DNA of 64,000 nucleotides, from assembly GCA_945863875.1 (NCBI GenBank), contig CAMBBS010000019.1, forward strand, positions 1 to 64,000. The letters are read 5' to 3'. This DNA is from Desulfopila aestuarii DSM 18488 (GTDB taxonomy: Bacteria; Desulfobacterota; Desulfobulbia; Desulfobulbales; Desulfocapsaceae). The notes under the pieces were generated by a model that saw only the letters and a list, made by a program, of their open reading frames with translations, searched no databases and was not told where the DNA came from. Below are positions 1 to 8,181 of the stretch, piece by piece; the first letter of the stretch is position 1; each line of letters starts with the position of its first letter. The translations under genes and the position numbers were made by a program.

Positions 1-26
1 CCCCCACCGACATCGAAACAATTTTT

Positions 27-141
<115 letters not shown>

Positions 142-147
142 TTTTAT

Positions 148-191
148 ACGACAAAAGCCCCTGACACCTTCGTGTCAGGGGCTTTTGTCGT
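148..191 (+). terminator. Intrinsic terminator of the rRNA operon
   Basis: A perfect inverted repeat of about 20 bp (148-167 with 172-191) closes on a four-base CTTC loop and follows the 5S gene by a few bases. The stem itself carries an A4/T4 stretch, and T-rich sequence is seen on both sides. It is the obvious end of the rRNA transcript. Confidence 0.9.
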
Positions 192-547
192 TTGCGGCTA
201 GCAGCTGGGCAGTTTGACCACCAACATAGCTTTATCTGTACGTTTTCCTAATCAAAAACCATTACAACAAGTCTCTCCGCTGAGATTTAATCTTTCGATT
301 TTCTAGCCAATTCATTAATCTTTTGCTATAGTACTTTTTATTGGGGTGATGCAAATACATTCAGAAAGATTGCCCCATTATTATCTTACAGCTTGTTTGC
401 TTTTTTTTAAAAAAAACGGTCTCACGGCACTTATACCCGTGCTTTGCGGGTACTGAAAAGAGCCCCGGCTGGTGTCCCCTTTTATCGGGGTTAGGTGTCT
501 TGTTTGGTATTTTTCATTTTTTTCATTCCTGTCATATAGGTGAAAAT
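192..547. other. Gene-free leader region upstream of the fructose bisphosphatase gene
   Basis: No convincing gene lies here. Two small hairpins are visible near the downstream end: ACCCG/CGGGT at 435-451 and CCCC/GGGG at 476-490. A third weak one (TGGGG/CCCCA) lies around 341-376. They could be parts of a structured 5' leader for the gene starting at 548, but they match no riboswitch consensus I recognise. An AGGTG ribosome-binding site sits just before the 548 start. Confidence 0.4.
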
Positions 548-2404
548 ATGTCCCCTCCCCAGACACAAAACAATGTTAACAGACGAATCACCCGAGTCAG
601 GGTCAGTGAAATCGACAAACTTTCGAATAAACTGCTTGATCTTGAGCTGGAACTGAATTCGAATATCCCTACGACATTGTGGATAAGTGATCTCCATGGA
701 GAAGGCGACCGGTTTAAATCGATTCTCAGAGGTAGATTCGGTATGCTGTACCAAACCTGCAAAGAGGCTTTACCCACAACCTTCAGCTCTGAAAAAATCC
801 AATACCTCACGAAAATTATCAGAAAGCAGCATTACTTTCATGATGAAAGTATCCAGATGGATATGCAGGATGTGATACTGTGCTTTGTTGAAATACTCAA
901 ATACAAGCTGACCAACATTCGGTCGCAAGAGCGCGAAATATTCCGTCCTGAATTCAGGGATGTCATCAATCGACTTTTGTCCGGGTTACCGGTACCTGAT
1001 CCAATTTTTGAAGAAAAAATAATTGCGGACCGGTTAATTTCTCATTTATCCCATGCAATCCGTCAGGTCTTGCTTGACCGTATTCAAGTCTTAGGGGATG
1101 TTTTCGACAGGGGTCCACAACCCGACAAAATTCTCCGCATACTCTCTTCCCACTTTTATCGAAACGGGGTTGATTATGTCTTTGGCAACCACGATATCCT
1201 CTGGATGGGAGCTGCCTCCGGAAATCGCTCCCTCATCGCCGAAGCACTGCGCATTACCTGCCGTTATGATCACTTTGAGTTTCTCGATCGGCTACGTTTT
1301 GATACGAAACTACTCGCTGAATTTGCCGAACGGACCTACCCTGTGCAAAAAGTTACCGGCAATTTCAAGGCAAAGACCGATAAAGGCCGCTCCATGGAAA
1401 AGGCCCTGGCGATAATTCAATTTAAACTCGAAGAACAGACCATACTTAACTTTCCCCAGTATGAGATGAATTCTCGACTCTGGCTCGGCCGGCTGGCCGA
1501 GATGCTACGATCCGCTACGGCCAAAGGTCTTAATGACACGCATTTTCCCACTCTCGACGACAATGATCCCGGCAAATTGACGGAAGAGGAAGCGATGATT
1601 GTCGAAGATCTCGTCAAGCAGTTCACCACCAACCGCCATCTCAAGCGGCTGCTTCAGTTTCTTTTTACAAAAGGTAAAACCTATCATATTCAGAATAATT
1701 TTCTCAACATTCATGCATTAGTACCGTCAACTCCTGATGGAGAATTCGAAGAATTTCTTGGTCGAAAAGGAAAGAATCTCCTCAATTTTATCCAGGATAC
1801 CATTGCCAGAGTCGGCGACAATTATCTTGAGGGAAAAGACCAGAAAGATGCAGATCAGGCGCTCTTCTTCTATTTGTGGTGCGGTCCAAAATCACCTTTT
1901 TTCGGCAAACATGCCATGAAGACCTTTGAAAGATATTTTTTGATAGATAAAGATACACATCTTGAGAGAAGCCTTTTCTGGAAGGACAATATGCAGACGA
2001 GTTCTTTTAAGAAAAAAATGCAGCAGGAATTTGGCGTGCAAAGGGTCATTTTTGGCCACACGCCAGTGAATTACAAGAAAGGTATCCAGATGGCCAGTGA
2101 AGATGGTGTCGCTATTAATGTCGACGGTGGTTTTGCTGCCGCTTACTATAACAGGGGACATTCCCTGGTGCACACCCCCCATCAGCTTTACGGGATCATT
2201 CTGCCCACGCCTGATGAAATCAGGGAAGCAGAAAAAAAACTTGAATCAGCCCCTCTCGATATTGAGTTGATTGATGAGTTTCGACGGCCCATGAAAATAA
2301 AAGATACGATAGCCGGGAAAAAACTCATGCAGGAAAGGGATACAATCATGCAGCGTCTGTTGGAATGCGGAGAACAGAACGGCCTCCCCTCTTCCTCCTT
2401 ATAA
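548..2404 (+). CDS. fbp: Fructose-1,6-bisphosphatase class III
   Basis: Hydrolyses fructose 1,6-bisphosphate to fructose 6-phosphate, the gluconeogenic step. The about 618-residue length fits the class III (Bacillus Fbp, COG3855) family and not the roughly 330-residue class I or II enzymes. Calcineurin-like metallophosphatase motifs are clear: [10 protein letters not shown] near the N-terminus, GDVFDRGP and GNHD in the first third, and FGHTPVN near residue 500. The ATG at 548 is preferred over an upstream in-frame start at 500 because AGGTG lies just before it and the extra 16 residues look unlike a protein start. The stop is followed after 20 bp by a GlpX-like gene, so the two are probably co-transcribed. 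Confidence 0.93.
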   Translation: MSPPQTQNNVNRRITRVRVSEIDKLSNKLLDLELELNSNIPTTLWISDLHGEGDRFKSILRGRFGMLYQTCKEALPTTFSSEKIQYLTKIIRKQHYFHDESIQMDMQDVILCFVEILKYKLTNIRSQEREIFRPEFRDVINRLLSGLPVPDPIFEEKIIADRLISHLSHAIRQVLLDRIQVLGDVFDRGPQPDKILRILSSHFYRNGVDYVFGNHDILWMGAASGNRSLIAEALRITCRYDHFEFLDRLRFDTKLLAEFAERTYPVQKVTGNFKAKTDKGRSMEKALAIIQFKLEEQTILNFPQYEMNSRLWLGRLAEMLRSATAKGLNDTHFPTLDDNDPGKLTEEEAMIVEDLVKQFTTNRHLKRLLQFLFTKGKTYHIQNNFLNIHALVPSTPDGEFEEFLGRKGKNLLNFIQDTIARVGDNYLEGKDQKDADQALFFYLWCGPKSPFFGKHAMKTFERYFLIDKDTHLERSLFWKDNMQTSSFKKKMQQEFGVQRVIFGHTPVNYKKGIQMASEDGVAINVDGGFAAAYYNRGHSLVHTPHQLYGIILPTPDEIREAEKKLESAPLDIELIDEFRRPMKIKDTIAGKKLMQERDTIMQRLLECGEQNGLPSSSL

Positions 2405-2424
2405 AACTTTTCTAAAAAACCGCC

Positions 2425-3372
2425 ATGGATACTAACTACGGAATGGAAATTGTCCGGGCCACCGAAATTGCTGCATTGACGGCTGCCCGCCTGCAGGGCC
2501 TCGGTGATCATATCGATATCCTTAACCAGACCCGAAGAGCAATCACCAAGACCTTGAACCGTCTCGCTATCGAAGGCGTGTTGATGAATGACCGTTTCCT
2601 GAATCGGCCGGAAACATTTCAATTACCACCTGTTCTCGGTAAAGGTGGGGAGAAGACCGATCTCATGGCCATCGCCCTGGAAGCATATCGTTCCGCAGCT
2701 GACGGAAAAAACAACTCAACCTCATTTGCCGTCATAGCCAAAACCGGATCAATACAATCTGTACCTAATCTTAATATGTACAAGATTGCCGTTGGCCCAC
2801 AGGTCGGTGAAGTGATCGATATAAATCAACCACCCATTTTAAATGTCAAGCGAGTTGCCAGAGCTCTGAAAAAATACACCGAGAATGTCACGGTCTGTAT
2901 TCTCAACCAGACCAGACATAAACAGTTGATCCATGAGGTACGAAGTTGCGGTGCCCGTATCAAATTGATTGACGAGGGGGAGGTGTCCGGCTGTCTTGCC
3001 GCTATCACCGGCGAGAAGGCCGATATTTATATTGGCTACGGCTACGCTCCGGAGGCGGTCTTGGTCGCTGCGGCCATCAGTTGCCTCGGGGGCTATTTTG
3101 AGGGAAAGATTTTCTACGAAAATGATCGAGACCGGAAAGAAGCAACCCAACACGGCATTACTGATTTTGAGAAAATCTTCCGCGCTCAGGATCTTATACG
3201 CAGTAAAGAAGTTGCTATTGCCGCAACAGGTATTACAGATGGTGAGTTTCTTGAGGGCGTTCGTTTTACCCCCAATGGTGCAATTACCCAATCCTTTGTT
3301 GCCCGGGGTGAAACCCACACCTATAGACGGCTTGAGACCCGTCATTTCTTCGACTTCAAGCCTGTTTACTAA
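2425..3372 (+). CDS. GlpX-like (class II fructose bisphosphatase fold) protein lacking key catalytic motifs
   Basis: The 315-residue protein follows GlpX from end to end: RATEIAALTAA at the N-terminus, GLGD (D28), VGPQVGEVIDINQPP in the middle and GYAPEAV with a conserved Glu near residue 210. Two sites that bind metal and phosphate in E. coli GlpX are gone. The GEGE segment is replaced by MNDRFLN (54-60), and the DPIEGT segment by sequence around 82-92 (IALEAYRSAAD). It is therefore probably a non-catalytic or altered-substrate homologue. It lies 20 bp after a class III bisphosphatase and 38 bp before a siroheme protein gene, suggesting one operon. A regulatory role towards the true bisphosphatase is possible but only an inference. 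Confidence 0.8.
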   Translation: MDTNYGMEIVRATEIAALTAARLQGLGDHIDILNQTRRAITKTLNRLAIEGVLMNDRFLNRPETFQLPPVLGKGGEKTDLMAIALEAYRSAADGKNNSTSFAVIAKTGSIQSVPNLNMYKIAVGPQVGEVIDINQPPILNVKRVARALKKYTENVTVCILNQTRHKQLIHEVRSCGARIKLIDEGEVSGCLAAITGEKADIYIGYGYAPEAVLVAAAISCLGGYFEGKIFYENDRDRKEATQHGITDFEKIFRAQDLIRSKEVAIAATGITDGEFLEGVRFTPNGAITQSFVARGETHTYRRLETRHFFDFKPVY

Positions 3373-3410
3373 TATTTATAAAATCATTTACTCTTTATCA
3401 GGAGGATATC

Positions 3411-4067
3411 ATGCCACCGACCCCAACCCAAAATGCTATTTTGCAAAGAGATAATACAACCTATGCGATTGTCCCCCGCATTCCCGGGGGCTTACTCGAT
3501 CGAAACCATCTACGGGCCATAGCTGATGCAGTGGAAAAATACGACATTCCGCTTGTCAAACTCACTTCCGGCCAACGCATTGCCCTGGTTGGTTTAAAAG
3601 AAAAAGATCTCCAGGACGTCTATCACGATCTTGGCATGGATCCGGGTCAAGCAACAGAGCTTTGTCTCCATTATGTCCAGGCCTGTCCAGGAACCGAAGT
3701 GTGTAAATTTGGGGTACGTGACTCGCTGGGATTCGGCATCCGTCTAGAAAAGCTCTTGGCCGAGAAAACAATGCCAGCCAAACTTAAGATTGGCGTTTCC
3801 GGATGTCAGTTTTGCTGTGCTGAAAACTTTGTTCGGGACATCGGGTTACTTGGCAAAAAAAACGGCTGGACAATTTCTTTTGGCGGTCATTCAGGAAATA
3901 AAGCCAGGGTCGGCGATATTATCGCCACCGATCTGTCGGATGATGAGGCAATTCTGCTGATCAACAAGTGCGTATCTTTCTACAAGGAACATGCAAAGAA
4001 AAAAGAACGGGCATCGCGTTTCATAGAAAGAATCGGCGTTGAGGAATTCAAAAAAAATATCGCCTGA
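3411..4067 (+). CDS. Small siroheme/[4Fe-4S] nitrite/sulfite reductase-family protein
   Basis: The 218-residue protein is a single nitrite/sulfite reductase unit: an N-terminal ferredoxin-like half domain (VPRIPGGLL, residues 21-29) and the siroheme-[4Fe-4S] cysteine pattern C92-X5-C98 ... C132-X3-C136. Length and layout match the low-molecular-weight assimilatory-type sulfite reductase of Desulfovibrio, whose physiological role is unsettled. A good AGGAGG ribosome-binding site precedes the ATG. It is 38 bp downstream of the GlpX-like gene and probably in the same operon, which is an unexpected association of sulfur or nitrogen redox chemistry with a gluconeogenic enzyme. It is too small and lacks a DsrAB-like partner here, so it is not the dissimilatory sulfite reductase. 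Confidence 0.85.
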   Translation: MPPTPTQNAILQRDNTTYAIVPRIPGGLLDRNHLRAIADAVEKYDIPLVKLTSGQRIALVGLKEKDLQDVYHDLGMDPGQATELCLHYVQACPGTEVCKFGVRDSLGFGIRLEKLLAEKTMPAKLKIGVSGCQFCCAENFVRDIGLLGKKNGWTISFGGHSGNKARVGDIIATDLSDDEAILLINKCVSFYKEHAKKKERASRFIERIGVEEFKKNIA

Positions 4068-4208
4068 GAAAGGCGTTTGTTTTGAGAAGACACCAGAGGG
4101 GCAGACCGGTTTTCCCCTGTTACGCAGAATCTCTCCTATAGATGTTTCATTTTTTGACGATATGATAGGGAGAGCAGTGGTGAAGCAACAAGACCAGCAG
4201 GAAAAGGG

Positions 4209-5453
4209 ATGTTCCTGTTTTTATCCTCAGGACTGATATGGTCATACCATATAATTGTGATGACAAATATAAGCGCACATCCGGAGGAACGAACATCCTC
4301 TCGTTCCTCCCAGGAAGGTTTCCTGAAAATTAATGATTTCCCAACCGGATCGGCCAGAAACAGCTATGCTTCGCATTTTGTCAATATTGACAGGCGATTT
4401 CCGAGCAATACTGTTTTTCATATTGACGACAACACCTTTACTTCCTCGTTACCGCGTGCGTCGCATTGGTCGATAGCCTGGTCCGATCTAATGATGACCA
4501 TGTTTGTCCTTTTCCTCAGTATGTATGTCTATCAGACGGCAAACCAGGAATTTCTTCAAAAAACGACACCGGAAATCATTGGCGGCGATACGACTGAGGC
4601 CCTGCAGACCCTCGATTCGAGCGGTGCCTCTTTTCCTTTTGCGCCAATACATCCCAGCCTGCCTCTTATTACCGGGGGGACGGTTAAAAAGGTCGAACAA
4701 GTAAAAACCGAGTCCCTGGAAGCTGATGCAGTTTATCCCGCCGAACCCATGCTGCCACCAGAGACCGTCGGGTCTGCAGAAAATCACCAACAGGCAGCTG
4801 AGCCGATAGCCACCACCACTCAACCGGATCAACCCGCCCCGATTGTTGCTAATGGCGAGACGAGCCCGGTTCAGGACGCTGTTTCTCCGCCTCCAGCCCC
4901 AGAGGAGGCAATCCCTCTGCCCCCACCACTGGGAATTGAACAACCCCAACCGGCAGAAGCCGACAAATTCCAGGAAATCTACGCCCTGAGCAAGGAGGCT
5001 CTGCACACTAATAACCTTGATAAATTCGCCGCAATCGATATCATTCCAGATAAAACAATGCGCATTATGCTTACCGGTGATCTTCTGTTTTCTCTTGGGG
5101 AGAGCGAGCTGTCTGAAGAGGCAAGAACATCACTGCAGAAAATCGTCGAATTCATGATGCATACGCCCTACATGATAAATATCGTCGGCCATACGGACAA
5201 TCTGCCGATGCGTTCCAATCGGTTCAAAAGCAATTGGGAACTTTCGGTCGCCCGGGCGAGTACCGTGGCTCAATTTCTGATTGATGAAATGGACATGAAT
5301 CCGAATCAATTCGTGGTCAGCGGATATTCCTCCTATCGGCCGATCGCCCCGAACACCACAGCCGAAAATCGTGGTAAAAACCGCAGAGTTGAAATCATTA
5401 TCTCCAAAAGACTGCCCAATCCATTACCGGCCACACCGGAAAACCTGCAGTAA
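4209..5453 (+). CDS. motB: MotB-type flagellar stator protein with long N-terminal extension
   Basis: One membrane helix around residues 89-110 carries the MotB pattern IAWSDLMMTMF, in which D93 corresponds to the proton-carrying aspartate (D32 of E. coli MotB). A long Pro/Glu/Ala-rich linker (about 140-260) leads to a C-terminal OmpA/MotB peptidoglycan-binding domain (VGHTDNLPM, NRRVEI). The helix is preceded by about 85 residues, far more than the roughly 20-30 usual. The ATG at 4209 has AGGAAAAGGG in front; an alternative ATG at 4260 lacks a good site and would still leave about 70 residues. It lies 17 bp before motA, the reverse of the common motA-motB order. A proton- or sodium-driven stator role is likely; ExbD/TolR-like use is less likely because of the OmpA domain. 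Confidence 0.85.
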   Translation: MFLFLSSGLIWSYHIIVMTNISAHPEERTSSRSSQEGFLKINDFPTGSARNSYASHFVNIDRRFPSNTVFHIDDNTFTSSLPRASHWSIAWSDLMMTMFVLFLSMYVYQTANQEFLQKTTPEIIGGDTTEALQTLDSSGASFPFAPIHPSLPLITGGTVKKVEQVKTESLEADAVYPAEPMLPPETVGSAENHQQAAEPIATTTQPDQPAPIVANGETSPVQDAVSPPPAPEEAIPLPPPLGIEQPQPAEADKFQEIYALSKEALHTNNLDKFAAIDIIPDKTMRIMLTGDLLFSLGESELSEEARTSLQKIVEFMMHTPYMINIVGHTDNLPMRSNRFKSNWELSVARASTVAQFLIDEMDMNPNQFVVSGYSSYRPIAPNTTAENRGKNRRVEIIISKRLPNPLPATPENLQ

Positions 5454-5470
5454 CAATATCCGCTATTTTT

Positions 5471-6319
5471 ATGAAAAACAAAAACATCCTCGGCCTCATT
5501 CTCAGCAGCGGCCTCTTCATTATCGGATTTATTATTCACGGCAATGTCAGTCTCTATTTTAATATCTCCGGTCTCCTGATTGTTTGTGGCGGTACCGTGT
5601 CCGCCGCGCTGATCAGCTTCAAATTTGAACAGCTGAAAATCGTGACGAAAGTTCTGATTACCTCATACCGTAAGCCGATCATGAAGGAAACAGAGATAAT
5701 CAATATTCTCATTGACTTATCTATTCGATCCCGAATGGAAGGCATACTCTCCCTGCAGGACAAAGAAAACGAAACAACAATACTTTTTCTGAGGAGGGCC
5801 CTTGGTTGTCTGGTTGATGGGTATAAGATCGACCAGATTCGTGATATCCTGAACACGGAGATGTACTTTTTCCGTTTGAGACGAGAAGATTCAGAACGGG
5901 TACTGAGGGCGATCGCCGACTACCTTCCAGCCTTCGGCATCGTCGGATCAGTGGTTGGTCTTATTACCATGCTGGGCGGTATTGGTGACACTTCTGTGAT
6001 ATTGCGGGCCATCCCCATCGCGCTCACCTCAACCTTGTACGGCCTGATTCTCGCCAATTTTTTCTTTCTTCCATTTGCCTCAAACATCAAGGAACGGACA
6101 AATCAGGAACTGCTGCTGCAAAAGATCATAATGGAGGGGGTTATCTCTATCAACTCCGAACTCAATCCGGTTATTCTGAAAACCAAGCTCGAATCTTTTC
6201 TCACCCCGTCAGACCGGGAGGTGGAACTTGTTTCCTACGCCAAAATTAAAGAACGTTTTAACATTGAACGGGACCGGCAAAAGGAGGCGCAGAAAAGCGC
6301 TCCGGTCCACCTCGAATGA
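5471..6319 (+). CDS. motA: MotA-type flagellar stator protein
   Basis: The 282-residue protein has four membrane helices in the MotA arrangement: two near the N-terminus (about 6-22 and 30-48), a large cytoplasmic loop with the charged motor-interacting region, and two in the second half (AFGIVGSVVGLITMLGG and IALTSTLYGLILANFF). The proline in the fourth-helix region and the following NIKERT segment fit MotA/PomA. It would form the ion channel with the MotB-type protein encoded immediately upstream. No other flagellar gene is in the window. Its 3' end faces a gene on the opposite strand only 24 bp away, with no clear terminator between. Confidence 0.88.
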   Translation: MKNKNILGLILSSGLFIIGFIIHGNVSLYFNISGLLIVCGGTVSAALISFKFEQLKIVTKVLITSYRKPIMKETEIINILIDLSIRSRMEGILSLQDKENETTILFLRRALGCLVDGYKIDQIRDILNTEMYFFRLRREDSERVLRAIADYLPAFGIVGSVVGLITMLGGIGDTSVILRAIPIALTSTLYGLILANFFFLPFASNIKERTNQELLLQKIIMEGVISINSELNPVILKTKLESFLTPSDREVELVSYAKIKERFNIERDRQKEAQKSAPVHLE

Positions 6320-6343
6320 GGGAAGAATTGTTCGAAATAGCGG

Positions 6344-6859
6344 TCAAGACGACTCATCTAGGCGGACAATGCCTTCTAGTATCAGATGATCAATACGCTC
6401 ATTTATTAAAATCTCTTCCTTTGCCGGATATTGTTCGGAATAAAAGAAAAACATGCCTTTTTTCCAGGAAAGGGTGGCAAAAAACGCCTCTTTCGCCTGT
6501 ATTTTCAGCATTTCTGCCAAACTGTCGAATTGGAGAAATCCTTCTCTCACAAGAATTTCACCGAGCCGTCGCCGTCTGTGGTGCTGCGCGTGAATATCGA
6601 GACAACGCGACAATTGCGCGGAAGTTACAAGCTTAGACTCGAGCAGTAAATCTCCTATCTTTTTCTGATTGACACGTAAGGCGCCATATATGAGCATTCC
6701 CTGCTGGAAAAAAAAGTGCGCGTTGTTCTGCTCGGTGACAATACGCAATTCCCCGGAAACTGCGGCATAATCAAAAAACTGGAAAATATTGTTCAGCTCA
6801 ATGGTGGCGATATTGCCCTGCAGGGACACTTCAACATCGTGACGTGATTCAAGTTCCAT
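6344..6859 (-). CDS. DUF4388 (PATAN-like) domain protein
   Basis: The 171-residue protein has an N-terminal DUF4388-type domain, LQGNIATIELNNIFQFF near residues 13-29 followed by GELRI and GMLIYGALRVNQKKIGDLLLE. The C-terminal half resembles the coiled LGEILVREG repeats often joined to it. Such proteins are common in Deltaproteobacteria and are associated with response regulators and gliding or secretion, but the biochemical role is unknown. The ATG at 6859 is chosen because GAGGGGGT lies a few bases upstream; a TTG directly in front is also in frame. It is transcribed toward motA. Confidence 0.75.
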   Translation of the reverse strand: MELESRHDVEVSLQGNIATIELNNIFQFFDYAAVSGELRIVTEQNNAHFFFQQGMLIYGALRVNQKKIGDLLLESKLVTSAQLSRCLDIHAQHHRRRRLGEILVREGFLQFDSLAEMLKIQAKEAFFATLSWKKGMFFFYSEQYPAKEEILINERIDHLILEGIVRLDESS

Positions 6860-7303
6860 CAATACCCCCTCATACTGCTCTTTCTTGTACTGCTCTTTCT
6901 TATAATTTTAAAACCGATCATGAAATATGCCAAAGAAGGGCCACCTGAAGTTCTTTCAGCGCAAGGTTATGCAAACACATTTTACCTTTCGACTCAAGTT
7001 TATCATGAAGTAAAATTTTATTTCCGGTTATTTAAGAAAAAAACAGGAAGCCGGGCTGCCGTAATCTCTTCTTAGTGGTATGCTATCAGAAAAAATGGCA
7101 GCTGACCTCAAAGGACAACGCGTCTTCCAGCCAAGAACAACAAGCGGTGATACCGATATATATATATATGTTTTATCATCATTTATTGCCAGAAGCTAGC
7201 CCCGATGAATTCTTGTGCAAAAAGTTTTTTTCTGTGCTATTACTTTAGTTTCAACCTCCATCTGATAACCATTCCCAGATCATTCACCCCAAGGAGTAGC
7301 TGA
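6860..7303. other. Intergenic region between divergent genes, with AT dinucleotide run
   Basis: This divergent region should hold promoters for the DUF4388 gene (-) and the lipoprotein-dnaE pair (+). A TA dinucleotide run of about 13 bases lies at 7157-7169. No RNA gene or strong hairpin was recognised. An AAGGAG ribosome-binding site at about 7291 serves the GTG start at 7304. Confidence 0.4.
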
Positions 7304-8179
7304 GTGAAACGTCAACTACGCTGTTATTTTTCATTGGTGATTCTCACGCTGCTTTGCGCTTGTGCGCCTGTGACAATAAACCAATTTCTGGCCGACGGGA
7401 AAAAACCCCTCCCCCAGCAACAGTTGCAGGAATTGATCAGCAACCAGAGTCTCCACCTCGAAGCAATCGATTTTGATGCACAAGTGCACTATCTGCCAAA
7501 TGGTCACCTGGCCGCGACAAATCGCCAGGGCGTCAAAGATTCGGGAAAATGGAGTATCTCGTCCGATGGCCGGCTCTGCATGAAATTTGATCTCTGGTAT
7601 TATGGGGATCTTAAATGTTACCAGGTTTTTAACGATAAAGGCCACTATGTGTTTTTCACTACAAACGGTGCACGATATTACACCGGCACGATGTCGGCGG
7701 GAAATGACCTTCAAGCCGCAGACCACTCCCGAAAAGAAAGCAATTATCCTGATGGCCAACGCCCCAGGAGCCCCGCTGACCTCTCCGACTCGAACCATGC
7801 CAGGACGACCGTCGTCCTTTCCGCAGCGGAGAAAAAACGTGCCCTGCTCAGCCTTGCCCGTAATTGTCCTGCTTGCAATTTTGCCGGTGTTGATCTCAGA
7901 GGTGCCGAGCTGATTGCCGCGAACCTTGCCGGGGCTGATCTGTCGGATGCCGATCTGCGCGAAGCCAATCTGCGTCGGGCAAATCTCTCCGGGGCCAATC
8001 TCGCCAGGGCAAACCTTGCCGGAACCAATCTGGCCGGCGCCGACCTGAGCAATTGCGATCTTTCAGACGCAGACCTCACCGGCAGTAATCTTATTCGCGC
8101 AACCGTAACCGGTGCAAAACTTGATGGCACTGTCCTCCTCGGCGCGCATCTCGAAAGCATACAAGGATTAAAAAAATAA
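7304..8179 (+). CDS. Pentapeptide-repeat lipoprotein
   Basis: A 291-residue exported protein. The N-terminus has a short basic stretch, a hydrophobic core and a lipobox ending at C20 (LCAC), so it should be lipidated and membrane anchored. Residues about 45-130 form a beta-rich domain of unknown function with two cysteines (GRLC, LKC). From about 195 to 290 the protein is built of A(D/N)LXX pentapeptide repeats, predicted to fold as a right-handed quadrilateral beta helix. A CPxC pair (NCPACNF) precedes the repeats. The start is GTG with AAGGAG upstream. Only two bases separate its stop from dnaE, so co-transcription is likely. The substrate or partner is unknown; periplasmic location makes a gyrase-mimic role unlikely. 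Confidence 0.82.
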   Translation: MKRQLRCYFSLVILTLLCACAPVTINQFLADGKKPLPQQQLQELISNQSLHLEAIDFDAQVHYLPNGHLAATNRQGVKDSGKWSISSDGRLCMKFDLWYYGDLKCYQVFNDKGHYVFFTTNGARYYTGTMSAGNDLQAADHSRKESNYPDGQRPRSPADLSDSNHARTTVVLSAAEKKRALLSLARNCPACNFAGVDLRGAELIAANLAGADLSDADLREANLRRANLSGANLARANLAGTNLAGADLSNCDLSDADLTGSNLIRATVTGAKLDGTVLLGAHLESIQGLKK

Positions 8180-8181
8180 TT

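Noticed and set aside
420-500. Riboswitch before the bisphosphatase gene
   Set aside because: Two short hairpins are present but match no riboswitch core I know; reported only as possible leader structure.
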